From Paracoccus fistulariae (GTDB lineage: Bacteria > Pseudomonadota > Alphaproteobacteria > Rhodobacterales > Rhodobacteraceae), in the NCBI RefSeq assembly GCF_028553785.1, contig NZ_CP067136.1, positions 930,001 to 994,000 on the forward strand: 64,000 nucleotides of DNA, written 5' to 3'. The position numbers were made by a program, and so were the translations under genes. Below the pieces are notes generated by a model. That model was not told the origin of the DNA and made no database searches. It saw nothing but the letters and a program-made list of their open reading frames with translations. Positions 54,286 through 63,682 of the stretch are shown piece after piece. Each line of letters begins with the position of its first letter. Positions within the stretch are counted from its first letter, which is position 1.

Positions 54286-54390
54286 AGCGTTCTGGGTTAA
54301 GGTCAAGGCAGTCCTGCTTCGCGTTGAGCGTCTGTCGCTGGCGCGACAGGCAGGCTAAGCGGAGATGTATCGACCTGACCCCGAAACGCT

Positions 54391-55719
54391 TTAAGCGTCG
54401 GCGCCAAGCGCCTCGAACCCGGCCTGCTGGCGTCTGGTCCAGCGGATGTGGAAGGTCAGGCCGTTTTCCCCGGCCTCTTCCCGCTCGACCACGCCGGCCT
54501 CGTGAAGCCAGGCGCGACGGCGGCCATCCGAAAATGGCAGGGTCACGGTCGCGGCTTCGCGCGGCTCATCCAGCGCGTCCGACAGTTGCGTGTCGATGGC
54601 CGCGATCAGATCGTCCAGCCCCTCTCCGGTCAGCGCGCTGACGGCCTGAACGCCCTGCCTGCGCGCATCGGTGCGGCGCAAGGCGGCGCGGGTATCTGCC
54701 GACAATGCGTCGATCTTGTTCCAGACCTCGATCAGCGCGACATCTTCTTCCACGCCCAGCGATTCCAGGATCTCGGCCACATCGGCGGCCTGTTCCTCGG
54801 TCTCGGGGTGGCTGATATCGCGCACATGCAGGATCAGATCGGCCTCCAGCACCTCTTCCAGCGTGGCGCGGAAGGCGGCGACCAGTTCGGTCGGCAGATC
54901 GCTGATGAAGCCCACCGTGTCCGACAGGATGATCTTGCGCCCCTGCCCGCCGCCCTGTGCATCGGGCAGACGGATTGCGCGCATGGTCGGGTCCAGCGTG
55001 GCAAACAGCATGTCCTTGGCCATCACCTCGGCCCCGGTCATGCGGTTGAACAGCGTCGATTTCCCGGCATTGGTATAGCCCACCAGCGCAACGATGGGAT
55101 AAGGCACCTTGGCCCGCGCGGCGCGGTGCAGCGTGCGGGTCTTGACCACGCGTTCCAACTGCCTGCGCAGCCGGGTCATCTGCTCATCAATGGCGCGGCG
55201 GTCGGCCTCGATCTGGGTTTCGCCCGGACCGCCGACAAAGCCCAATCCGCCCCGCTGGCGCTCCAGGTGGGTCCAGGCGCGGACCAGACGGGTGCGCTGA
55301 TAGGATAAGGCCGCTAGTTCCACCTGCAGCACACCTTCCCGCGTCCGGGCGCGATCGGCAAAAATTTCAAGGATCAGCCCGGTGCGGTCCAGCAGCTTGA
55401 CCCCCCAGTCCTGTTCCAGATTGCGCTGCTGCACAGGCGTCACCGGGCCGTCGATCAGCACCAGCTCAACCTCGTCTTCCTTCAGCCGCGCGCCGATCTC
55501 GGCCAGTTTGCCCTTGCCGAACAGGCGGCCCGGATCGGGCTTGCGCAGGCGGGCGACATCGCTGCCGACAATCTCGATCCCCGGCAGCGCCTCGGCCAGG
55601 GCCACGGCTTCGGCCAGCGCATGCTTGGCCTCGCGGCGCTGCGTGCGACCCGAGGCAAGTTCGGGATGCAGCACGAAGGCGCGGGTCGGTTTCGCCTCGG
55701 TTGAGGTGGGTTCAGCCAA
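54391..55719 (-). CDS. hflX: GTPase HflX
   Basis: HflX is a ribosome-associated GTPase that rescues or splits stalled ribosomes under stress. The 442-residue protein has the N-terminal HflX domain (GNGKLAEIG-like GKGKLAEIGARLKEDEVELV), G1 GYTNAGKSTLFNRMTGA, G3 DTVGFI and G4 NKID. The start is a TTG at 55719 that follows the hfq stop directly (TGATTG), indicating coupling to hfq. Classic hfq-hflX order. Confidence 0.95.
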   Translation of the reverse strand: MAEPTSTEAKPTRAFVLHPELASGRTQRREAKHALAEAVALAEALPGIEIVGSDVARLRKPDPGRLFGKGKLAEIGARLKEDEVELVLIDGPVTPVQQRNLEQDWGVKLLDRTGLILEIFADRARTREGVLQVELAALSYQRTRLVRAWTHLERQRGGLGFVGGPGETQIEADRRAIDEQMTRLRRQLERVVKTRTLHRAARAKVPYPIVALVGYTNAGKSTLFNRMTGAEVMAKDMLFATLDPTMRAIRLPDAQGGGQGRKIILSDTVGFISDLPTELVAAFRATLEEVLEADLILHVRDISHPETEEQAADVAEILESLGVEEDVALIEVWNKIDALSADTRAALRRTDARRQGVQAVSALTGEGLDDLIAAIDTQLSDALDEPREAATVTLPFSDGRRRAWLHEAGVVEREEAGENGLTFHIRWTRRQQAGFEALGADA

Positions 55720-55953
55720 TCAGTCGTCGCCTTCGTAAAGCGAGATCGGCTGTCCGGGCATGATCGTGCTGATGGCATGCTTGTAGACCAGCTGCGACTG
55801 CCCGTCGCGACGCAAAAGCACGCAGAAATTGTCAAACCACGTGATCACACCCTGAAGCTTGACGCCGTTGATCAGAAAGATCGTCACCGGCACCTTGGCC
55901 TTGCGCACATGATTCAGGAAGGCGTCCTGAAGGTTCTGTCTGTCGCTTGCCAT
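55720..55953 (-). CDS. hfq: RNA chaperone Hfq
   Basis: The 77-residue protein starts [20 protein letters not shown] and has Sm1 ([20 protein letters not shown]) and Sm2 (YKHAISTI) motifs. Hfq forms hexamers and pairs small RNAs with mRNAs. The upstream extension to 56016 is not conserved. Standard position before hflX. Confidence 0.97.
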   Translation of the reverse strand: MASDRQNLQDAFLNHVRKAKVPVTIFLINGVKLQGVITWFDNFCVLLRRDGQSQLVYKHAISTIMPGQPISLYEGDD

Positions 55954-56089
55954 GCTACGTTCCCGGTTTTGTTTTTTGTGTTTCTTTTCGATATCTAGGC
56001 CAGCGGTGCCAACCATGCAACAAGTTGCGACACTAGCCTATCAAGTCCGGGAATCACCCTACAACAGGAAGCAGGCCGATTTGCAGCTG

Positions 56090-56239
56090 ATGCGGAAAAT
56101 TCTTTTTGTTATCGCGCTAACTGCTGTGGTATTTGCCACAGTCCTGTCAGTCTTCATCGGCTGGCGAACGATCAATTATCAACCTGCGGCAGAGCAAGAC
56201 GGCAGCAGCCAGACCGCGCCCGCCGCAAGCTCTGGCTGA
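56090..56239 (+). CDS. Small single-span membrane protein, unknown
   Basis: Forty-nine codons: MRKILFVIALTAVVFATVLS then VFIGWRTINYQPAAEQDGSS. One membrane helix and a short polar tail. A start at 56015 (74 residues, [11 protein letters not shown]) is possible. It is divergent from hfq and ends 8 bp before the 3' end of the convergent trkH. Confidence 0.45.
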   Translation: MRKILFVIALTAVVFATVLSVFIGWRTINYQPAAEQDGSSQTAPAASSG

Positions 56240-56246
56240 TGCGGAC

Positions 56247-57875
56247 CTATTTGCGCCAGAATTCGGGCGACAGCAGCGCCAGGATCGCAAGCGTTTCCAG
56301 CCGCCCCAGAACCATCGCCCCCGCCAGCACCACCTTGGTAAAGACGGGCAGGCCCGACCAGCCCTCCCACGGGGCCGAGGCGACGCCGGCCGTGCTTTCG
56401 AATGCCGGGGTCAGCGGGATCGCGGCGGCCAGCGGCCCGGTATTCGTCAGCGCCGCCACGGACAGGATTGTGGCGGTTTCGATCTCCAGCTGCTGGATCG
56501 ACACCAGCACCACCGTCAGCGCGATCGAAGCCGCAAAGAGCATGAAGAAGATGAAGGACAGATAGGCACCCTCGCGGCGCAGCCTGCGGGCAAAGCGGCC
56601 GCCGCCCGCGATCCCATGCGGGTGGATGATCTTTTCCATCTCGTGATGGCCATGCGAGGCCAGCGCATAGACCCGCAACAGCTTGACCCCGCCCGCCGTG
56701 GTCGCCACGCCGCCGCCCATCATGGCCAGCCCCGCCAGGATCAGCCCCGGAGAGCTGATGCCCGACCAGGCGCGCGCGCCCTGCCAGTCGATCGAGTTCC
56801 ACCCCGTCGTGGTCAGAAAGCTCATGGCATTGAACAGCCCGCCCCAGAAGGCGGCGAAAGATTGTTGCAGATCGAACAGCATGCCCGTCTCTGGTCCGGG
56901 CTCTCCGATGGCGGCCGCAGCGCCCAGGAAATGGCGCAGGAACAGCACGATGGCGACGGACATGATCAATGCCGTGGCCAGCTTCAGTTCCGGATCGTCC
57001 CACAGCTGTTCAGTCACGCGCAGTTCATTCCCGCCTGGCCAGAAGCGGCGGGACAGCGCAAAGATCAGGAAGGCAAAGACCGCGAATTCCCCGACGAAGC
57101 CGGTATTGGCGCCCACCGGCCCGATCACCGGGGAAATCCCGCTGGTGGACATGGTGCCCATCGCGCGGCACAGCGCAACGAGCGAGTCGTCGCCCGCCAT
57201 CAGCAGGATCACCCAAAGGGCCAGCGTCAATCCGCCGTAAATCGGAAAGACCGCCACCGCCAGACGCGTCAGACGATAGCGCGGATCGGTCAGCCGGGTG
57301 TGAAACTCGGGCGAGGACAGGTGCGGCTGCAGCGTCCGTGGCTGTTCCGATTGCGGCAGACGCTCGAAATATTCGTTGCGTCCATAGGGTGTGGCGACAA
57401 TTTCAAAGCCGCCGATCCGCAGCGGTTCCAGAATGGCGACAGCGGCGACAAGGATCAGGAAGCCGCCCATCCAGCCCACCTGCGCCCGCCACAGATGCAG
57501 CGGCGTCGGCAGAAGATCCGCCGAATATAACGAGGCGCCGGTCGTGGTCAGCGATGACAGCATCTCCCACCAGGCGTTGAACACGCCGGTATCGGGCAGG
57601 CTTTCGGCAAAGGGCAAGGCCATGATCACCGGCAGCACGCAATAGACCGCCAGCATGTTCAGCAGGGTTTCGAAGGCCGACAGGCGCTTGCGGGTGGAAA
57701 TCGCCGCCAGCCCGATCATGCCCGAGATGACGATGATCAGCAGCGCCCAGTAAAAGAAGCTGCGGGCGATGACATGGTGATCGGTGACCGAGGCATAGAT
57801 GGCCGGGATCAGCATCGACAGCGCCGTGATGATGGCCAGCATCACCAGGATCGGAAGGCGCAGGAAGAAGGACAC
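56247..57875 (-). CDS. trkH: Potassium uptake membrane subunit TrkH
   Basis: The 542-residue integral membrane protein has several spans and the pore segments of the TrkH/KtrB family: LSSLTTTGASLYSADLL, MGTMSTSGISPVIG, SFLTTTGWNSIDWQ and VAALTNTGPLAAAI (each a P-loop with the selectivity region). It moves K+ with TrkA as gate. It lies 12 bp downstream of trkA in the same operon. Confidence 0.95.
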   Translation of the reverse strand: MSFFLRLPILVMLAIITALSMLIPAIYASVTDHHVIARSFFYWALLIIVISGMIGLAAISTRKRLSAFETLLNMLAVYCVLPVIMALPFAESLPDTGVFNAWWEMLSSLTTTGASLYSADLLPTPLHLWRAQVGWMGGFLILVAAVAILEPLRIGGFEIVATPYGRNEYFERLPQSEQPRTLQPHLSSPEFHTRLTDPRYRLTRLAVAVFPIYGGLTLALWVILLMAGDDSLVALCRAMGTMSTSGISPVIGPVGANTGFVGEFAVFAFLIFALSRRFWPGGNELRVTEQLWDDPELKLATALIMSVAIVLFLRHFLGAAAAIGEPGPETGMLFDLQQSFAAFWGGLFNAMSFLTTTGWNSIDWQGARAWSGISSPGLILAGLAMMGGGVATTAGGVKLLRVYALASHGHHEMEKIIHPHGIAGGGRFARRLRREGAYLSFIFFMLFAASIALTVVLVSIQQLEIETATILSVAALTNTGPLAAAIPLTPAFESTAGVASAPWEGWSGLPVFTKVVLAGAMVLGRLETLAILALLSPEFWRK

Positions 57876-57887
57876 CGCCCCGCGCCC

Positions 57888-59264
57888 CTAGAAAAAGTCG
57901 ATCGAGACCTGCAACAGGCGCTCGACTTCGGGAACATCGTCGGTCATGGCGAAGATCAGAACGATATCGCCCTCTTCAATGCGGGTGTCGGGCAAGGGCT
58001 TGATCACCTTGTCGCCCTTTTGCACCGCGCCGATCAGCGCGCCTTCGGGGAATTCGATATCGCGGATCGCGCGCCCCGCCATGGGCGAGGTGGACAGCAC
58101 CTGCGCCTCCATCACCTCGGCCTCGGCATCGCCGATGGAATAGATATCGCGGACGCGGCCATGACGGATATGGCGCAGGATGGTCGAGACGGTCGTGGCG
58201 CGCGGGTTGATATAGGCGTCGATGTCCAGCGCGCTCATCAAGGGCACCAGCGTCGGGTCGTTGATCAGCGCAATGGCCATCTTGGCCCCGGCCTGCTTGG
58301 CGCGGATCGAGACGAGGATATTGGTCTTGTCATCCTCGGTCACGGCCAGCACGGCGTCGGTGGTCTGGACGGCGGCCTCTTCCAGCAGTTCGGCCGACAG
58401 CCCGTCCCCATTCAGGACAATGGTGCGTTCCAGATGATCCGCGGCATATTCGGCCCGGTGCCGGTCACGCTCGATCAGTTTCGTGCGGATGCGTTCGTGC
58501 CGGGATTCCAGCTTCTGCGCCACCACCAGACCGACATTCCCGGCCCCGACGATCACCAGCGTTTCCTGTTTCTGCGGCGGCTTGCCGAAAATCTCAAGCG
58601 TGCGGGTGACGTCGTCGGTATGGGTCAGGATATAGATCTGATCGCCCGCGAAGAGCTGGTCATTGGCCTCGGGCGCGAACAGGCGGCCATCGCGGCGCAC
58701 GCCCGCCACAATGGCCCGCAGGCTTGAAAAGATCTCATCCAGCTGCCGCAGCGGGGTATTCAGCGCCGGGCAATCCTCATCTAGCAGGATGCCCAGAAGC
58801 TGAACCTTGCCTTTCAGGAAGGTCTCGACATCGAAGGTCGTGGGGGCGGACAGGCGTTGCAGGGCGGCCTTGGCCACCTCTCGTTCCGGGCTGATGACCA
58901 CGTCGATGGGCAGGTGATCGGTGCGGTACAGATCCGAATAAAGCGCGTCCAGATAGGCCCCGCTGCGCAGGCGCGCGATCTTGCGCGGCACCTGAAAGAC
59001 CGAATGCGCGACCTGACAGGTGACCATGTTCACCTCATCCGAATGGGTCGCGGCGATGATCAGATCAGCGTCCCTTGCTCCGGCCTGATCCAGAACGTCG
59101 GGATGGCTGGCAAAACCGGTCACGCCGCGCACGTCCAGCGCATCGGTCGCGCGGCGGATCAACTCGCCATTATTATCGATCACCGTCACATCGTTGCGTT
59201 CACCCGACAGATGCCGGGCGATCTGCCAGCCCACCTGCCCCGCGCCGCAAATGATGATCTTCAT
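57888..59264 (-). CDS. trkA: Trk system NAD-binding subunit TrkA
   Basis: The 458-residue cytoplasmic protein starts MKIIICGAGQVGWQIARHLS with a Rossmann RCK domain; a second GAGNVGLVVAQKLESRHERI copy follows, each with a C-terminal ligand domain. It regulates the TrkH channel in response to NAD(H)/nucleotides. The frame upstream of 59264 has no homology. Confidence 0.95.
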   Translation of the reverse strand: MKIIICGAGQVGWQIARHLSGERNDVTVIDNNGELIRRATDALDVRGVTGFASHPDVLDQAGARDADLIIAATHSDEVNMVTCQVAHSVFQVPRKIARLRSGAYLDALYSDLYRTDHLPIDVVISPEREVAKAALQRLSAPTTFDVETFLKGKVQLLGILLDEDCPALNTPLRQLDEIFSSLRAIVAGVRRDGRLFAPEANDQLFAGDQIYILTHTDDVTRTLEIFGKPPQKQETLVIVGAGNVGLVVAQKLESRHERIRTKLIERDRHRAEYAADHLERTIVLNGDGLSAELLEEAAVQTTDAVLAVTEDDKTNILVSIRAKQAGAKMAIALINDPTLVPLMSALDIDAYINPRATTVSTILRHIRHGRVRDIYSIGDAEAEVMEAQVLSTSPMAGRAIRDIEFPEGALIGAVQKGDKVIKPLPDTRIEEGDIVLIFAMTDDVPEVERLLQVSIDFF

Positions 59265-59410
59265 GCTGGCCCTCTTGCGCCGTTGGATATTTTGCAGATT
59301 AGTGCCTAAGCCCGCCAGAAGGAACACGCAACCACGGGTTTCGGTTCGGGCCGACCTGTTGCCTTGCACCAGCCGCGCAGGCCTGCCACCAGAACCGGAT
59401 ACCACGCCCC

Positions 59411-59950
59411 ATGATCCGCACCACCCTGATTGCCTTCGCTGTGCTGAGCCTTGCCCCGCAAGCCCGCACGCAGATCACAGAGGGGCAAGAGGTCTATTCG
59501 GCCAACCCGCAATTCATCGAGACGGAGGATCTCAGGATCGCCGTCGAAGCCATTGACGACGTGACCTATCTTATCCTCACCACGAACAAGGCGAGGGGCG
59601 AAACACGTCAATTCCTGTGGGACGCAGGATCACCGATCCGGCCCGACCGCCTGTATCTGCAGCGCAGCCATCTGTGCGGGCGGGGATTTGTCGATCTTGT
59701 CCTGCACATCCCGCCGCCGCGTTATCGCGATATCCGCAGCTACAGCTATGAAAGGCTGGTCTTTTCCGACGATCTGTCGCAGATGGTGACACAGATGCAG
59801 GATGGCTCGGTCGCGGCGGCGAATGCGGTTCTGCCGCTGCAGGTCTTTACCCTGAACCCGGAGACGTCCGGTTTCGATTTCCCGGACACCCCGGTGACCT
59901 GCCAGAACGGGATCCCGAAGGGACCAGATCCGGTCTGGCAGGCCGAGTGA
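59411..59950 (+). CDS. Small exported protein, unknown
   Basis: The 179-residue product has a signal peptide (MIRTTLIAFAVLSLAPQAR) and a mature domain with two widely spaced Cys (SHLCGRGFV, TCQNGIP). I recognise no family. It is convergent with ntrX by 1 bp (stop 59950, ntrX stop 59951) and divergent from trkA. Coding character is good. Confidence 0.55.
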   Translation: MIRTTLIAFAVLSLAPQARTQITEGQEVYSANPQFIETEDLRIAVEAIDDVTYLILTTNKARGETRQFLWDAGSPIRPDRLYLQRSHLCGRGFVDLVLHIPPPRYRDIRSYSYERLVFSDDLSQMVTQMQDGSVAAANAVLPLQVFTLNPETSGFDFPDTPVTCQNGIPKGPDPVWQAE

Positions 59951-61345
59951 TCATTTCCCTGCCATCATCTCTTCCTCGGCCCGCACGCCGCCCACGACGC
60001 CCAGCGATTTCAGCTTGCGATGCAGGGCGCTGCGCTCCATCCCGACGAATTGCGCGGTTCGGCTGATATTGCCGCCGAAGCGATTGATCTGGGCCAGCAG
60101 ATATTCCCGCTCGAACATCTCGCGGGCTTCGCGCAGGGCCATGGCGGTGATCTGCGGGCCAAGGCTCAGCGCGTCACTGTTATCCGGTGTCGCACCCTGC
60201 GGTTCCAGCTCGGTCGGTTGGATCGGGCCAGAGCCCTCGGCCAGGATCAGGACGCGTTCGATGATATTGCGCAGCTGGCGGATATTGCCCGGCCAGCGCA
60301 TGGATTGCAGCGCCGCCACCGTGTCTTCGGGCAGATCGCGCGGCGTCAGTCCCTGGCTGGTCTGAAACTGCTCGATGAAATGCGTGGCAAGAAGGGCGAT
60401 ATCCTCGCGGCGTTCGGCAAGCGAGGGCACCGCCACCGGTACGACATTCAGCCGGTCGTAAAGCTCTTGCCGGAAGCGCCCGGCGGCGATCTCGGTCGGC
60501 AGGTCGCGGTTGGTCGAGGAAATCACCCGCAGATCCACCCGCACCCGGTCCGATCCGCCTGCCCGCGTGAATTGCTGTTCTGTCAGGACACGCAGGATTT
60601 TCGGCTGCGTTCCCAAGGGCATATCACCCACTTCGTCGAAATAGATGACGCCGCCATGCGCCTCTTCCAGCAGGCCCGGCTCGACCCCGCGTTCGGGGCT
60701 TTCGCGGCCGAACAGAACCTCTTCCATCCGCTCTGGCTCGATGGTGGCGCAGGGCACGGTGATGAAGGGCGCATGCACGCGCGGGCTGTGGGCATGGATA
60801 TAGCGCGCGGCCATTTCCTTGCCCGTGCCCGGTTCGCCGGCCAGCATCACCCGGCCATTGGATTTCGCGACCTTGTCCAGATTGTCGCGCAACCGCTTGA
60901 AGGCCGTGGACTGACCCAGCATCTCGCCCAGGCGTTCGCCGCCGCGGCGCAGATTGCTGTTTTCGCGGCGCAACCGGCTGGTTTCCATCGCCCGGTTGAT
61001 CACCACCATCAGCTGGTCGATGTTGAAGGGCTTTTCGATGAAATCATAGGCCCCCTGCCGGATCGCGGCGACCGCGATTTCGATATTGCCGTGGCCCGAG
61101 ATGATGATTACCGGCACATCGGGATTGTTGCGCTTGACCTGTTTCAGAATGTCGATCCCGTCCATCCGGCTGTCCTTCAGCCAGATATCAAGGATCATCA
61201 GATCCGGTTCACGCTCGTTCAGTTCATGGATCGCCTGATCGGAATTTGCTGCCAGGCGTGTGTCGAAGCCTTCATCCTTCAGGATATCGGCAATCAGTTC
61301 GCGGATGTCCCTTTCGTCATCGACGATAAGAATATCATTCGTCAT
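59951..61345 (-). CDS. ntrX: Nitrogen/redox response regulator NtrX
   Basis: The 464-residue protein has a receiver domain (ILIVDDERDIRELIADILKD, acceptor Asp in LMILDIWLKDS), an AAA+ domain (Walker A GEPGTGKEMAARYIH, Walker B GGVIYFDEVGDM) and a Fis-type HTH. The loop where sigma54 activators have GAFTGA reads LFGRESPERGVEPGLLEEA, so the sigma54 contact motif is absent. This is known for NtrX/NtrC proteins in Rhodobacteraceae. It overlaps ntrY by four bases. Confidence 0.93.
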   Translation of the reverse strand: MTNDILIVDDERDIRELIADILKDEGFDTRLAANSDQAIHELNEREPDLMILDIWLKDSRMDGIDILKQVKRNNPDVPVIIISGHGNIEIAVAAIRQGAYDFIEKPFNIDQLMVVINRAMETSRLRRENSNLRRGGERLGEMLGQSTAFKRLRDNLDKVAKSNGRVMLAGEPGTGKEMAARYIHAHSPRVHAPFITVPCATIEPERMEEVLFGRESPERGVEPGLLEEAHGGVIYFDEVGDMPLGTQPKILRVLTEQQFTRAGGSDRVRVDLRVISSTNRDLPTEIAAGRFRQELYDRLNVVPVAVPSLAERREDIALLATHFIEQFQTSQGLTPRDLPEDTVAALQSMRWPGNIRQLRNIIERVLILAEGSGPIQPTELEPQGATPDNSDALSLGPQITAMALREAREMFEREYLLAQINRFGGNISRTAQFVGMERSALHRKLKSLGVVGGVRAEEEMMAGK

Positions 61346-63639
61346 ATAGCCGCCTCATTGGTTTCTTGCTTGTTTTTGCGTTGAGCCCCACGCACCGGGT
61401 TTCGTTCCCGGGGCAAGCGGATCTCGGCCATGGCGCCGGTCCTGTCCGGCGCATCTGTCAGGATCAGGCTGCCGCCATGCTCCTCGACGATCTTCTTGAC
61501 AATGGGCAGGCCAAGCCCGGTGCCGGTCGATTTCATCGTCACATAGGGTTCAAACAGGCGCGAGCGGTCGGCAGGCAGGCCCGGCCCGTTATCGATGATG
61601 CGGATGGTAACGCTGTCGTGATCAACCTCAAGGCTGACATCGACGCTGGCCTGCCAGTCCTCTGGCGGATTTTCTGCCTTCTCATCAACCGCTTCACCGG
61701 CATTCTTCAGAAGATTGGTAAAGGATTGCCGCATCATCCCGGCATCGCAATCGACGATCACCGGCTGATCGGGGATCTGCACCGACAGCGCCCCTTTCAG
61801 CGCATCCTGCTGCAACAGGACCACCTCGCGCAGCAGGGCCGCGATATCGGTTTCGCGGCGATCCGGTTCGGGCATGCGCGCAAAGCGGCTGAATTCATCG
61901 ACGATGCGGCGCAGGTCGGTGGTCTGGCGGATGATCACATCGACATATTGATCGACCGAGGCTTTCTCATCCTCGCTGGTCACCATCGGCGTGAATTTGC
62001 GGCGCAGCCGTTCCGCCGAAAGCTGGATCGGGGTCAGCGGGTTCTTGATCTCATGCGCGACGCGGCGGGCGACATCGCCCCATGCGGCCATCCGCTGGGC
62101 GCTGACCAACTCGGTCACATCGTCAAAGGCCACCACATAGCCTTCCAGCTGCCCTTCCGCGTCCCGCCGCACCGCCATCCGCACCAGCAGGCTTTCCACC
62201 CGCCCCTCGCGGCTCAGCCGGATCTCATCCTGCACCGATTCCGCGACCGAGCCGGACAGCCGGTCGAAAAGCGGCGCGAATTCCGGCACGGCCTCGGACA
62301 GCAGCGCGTCGATATCGCCCCGCGCATCCAGCCCCAGCAGGCGACTGGCCGAGCGGTTGACGAAATCGATCTCTCCGGCGGCATCCAGCCCGATCACCCC
62401 CGAGGTGACCGAGCTCAGCACATTGTCGAACAGCCGTCGCTGTTCATCGGTGATGCGATAGCTGTCCATCAGTTCCAGCCGCTGCGCCTTGAGCTGCCGG
62501 GTCATGCGGTTGAACGCTTCGCCCAAAGTCTGGATCTCGTCCCCGGTCTGGGCTTCGGGGATCTGGAGATCCAGATTGCCGCGCCCGACCTGTTCGCTGG
62601 CGATGGCCAATTGGCCGATGGGGCGCGACAACCGGCTGGCGAACCACAGGCCCATCCAGATGGCAGCCGCGACCAAGAGCAGCGCAAAGCCCAGATAAAC
62701 CAGAGAAAATTCCAGCAGAACCTGCCCGCGCGTCTGTTCCAGCTGCCGATAATCGCCCACTGTCGCGCGGGTATCGTCCAGCAGCCCCAGCAGATCGCCA
62801 TCCACCACGCGGGTGATGTAAAGATAGCGATCGGCCAGCGGCGGCAGCGCGACAAGGGCGCGGAATTCGTTATTCGGCCAATCTTCGATCAGGGTCAGCC
62901 CCTGCGATTGCGCCTGATCCAGTTGCGTGCTGGTCGGTTCCTTGTACCAGAACAGATAGCTGCGTTCGCCCCGCGCCCGGATTTCGCCCGCGCCATTGAT
63001 GATATAGGCCTCGCGCAGCCCGCGCTGGATCAGGCTTTGCCCCTGCACCAGCAATTGCCGCATCTGGCCGTCATCGATCAGCGCATTGGCCTGCCCGGCC
63101 TGCGTCAGGATCCCGGCCAGCGCGCGGGCATCCTGGCTCAGATCGCGACGATGTTCCTCTTGATAGGCCTCGGCCGCGGCCTGAGAGGTCAGGACCACCT
63201 GCTGAACCCGCCCGGAAAACCAGCCCTCCAGCCCGATATTCACCAAAAGCCCGGCGAACAGCGCGATCAGCACGGTCGGGATCAGCGCCACCAGCGCGAA
63301 GATCAGCACCAGCCGCGCATGCAGCCGCGACCCGGCAGCAGAGCGGCGCCGGTCCGAGATCAGCTTGGCCATGCGGATCACGACAAAGCAGGTGAGCACA
63401 ATCAGATAGATCAGGTCCAGCAGCAGGATGACGCGCAGCATCCGGCTTTGCGTGCCCTCGGACAGCGGGCCCAGCACGGTCATGGTCGCGATGGCCAGAA
63501 AGGCCCCAAGCGACAGCATGCCGACGCTCATCACGCCGCGCCATTGCCTTGGCAGCCTGATCCGAGCAAGCCTGTCCCACCCTAGCCCAGTTGCGGACTC
63601 TGCCATAACCCTCACCACTGCCGTCTTCTGCGGCTTCAA
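61342..63639 (-). CDS. ntrY: Sensor histidine kinase NtrY
   Basis: The 765-residue membrane kinase has N-terminal spans (residues about 30-110), a periplasmic sensing region, another span near 310, HAMP, PAS (about 390-500), the dimerisation/phosphoacceptor motif VAHEIKNPLTPIQLSAERLR and the ATP-binding part (DNGPGLPADRSRLFEPY, GTGLGLPIVKKI). It phosphorylates NtrX and is linked to nitrogen and redox control. The upstream gene is ntrC. Confidence 0.94.
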   Translation of the reverse strand: MKPQKTAVVRVMAESATGLGWDRLARIRLPRQWRGVMSVGMLSLGAFLAIATMTVLGPLSEGTQSRMLRVILLLDLIYLIVLTCFVVIRMAKLISDRRRSAAGSRLHARLVLIFALVALIPTVLIALFAGLLVNIGLEGWFSGRVQQVVLTSQAAAEAYQEEHRRDLSQDARALAGILTQAGQANALIDDGQMRQLLVQGQSLIQRGLREAYIINGAGEIRARGERSYLFWYKEPTSTQLDQAQSQGLTLIEDWPNNEFRALVALPPLADRYLYITRVVDGDLLGLLDDTRATVGDYRQLEQTRGQVLLEFSLVYLGFALLLVAAAIWMGLWFASRLSRPIGQLAIASEQVGRGNLDLQIPEAQTGDEIQTLGEAFNRMTRQLKAQRLELMDSYRITDEQRRLFDNVLSSVTSGVIGLDAAGEIDFVNRSASRLLGLDARGDIDALLSEAVPEFAPLFDRLSGSVAESVQDEIRLSREGRVESLLVRMAVRRDAEGQLEGYVVAFDDVTELVSAQRMAAWGDVARRVAHEIKNPLTPIQLSAERLRRKFTPMVTSEDEKASVDQYVDVIIRQTTDLRRIVDEFSRFARMPEPDRRETDIAALLREVVLLQQDALKGALSVQIPDQPVIVDCDAGMMRQSFTNLLKNAGEAVDEKAENPPEDWQASVDVSLEVDHDSVTIRIIDNGPGLPADRSRLFEPYVTMKSTGTGLGLPIVKKIVEEHGGSLILTDAPDRTGAMAEIRLPRERNPVRGAQRKNKQETNEAAI

Positions 63640-63682
63640 CTGTTGCAGGGCCGTTACGGTTCAACGACCTGCTGTGGCGGTT

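Noticed and set aside
61366..63585. 739-codon plus-strand ORF
   Set aside because: It is antisense to ntrY; Gln/His/Arg-rich shadow frame.
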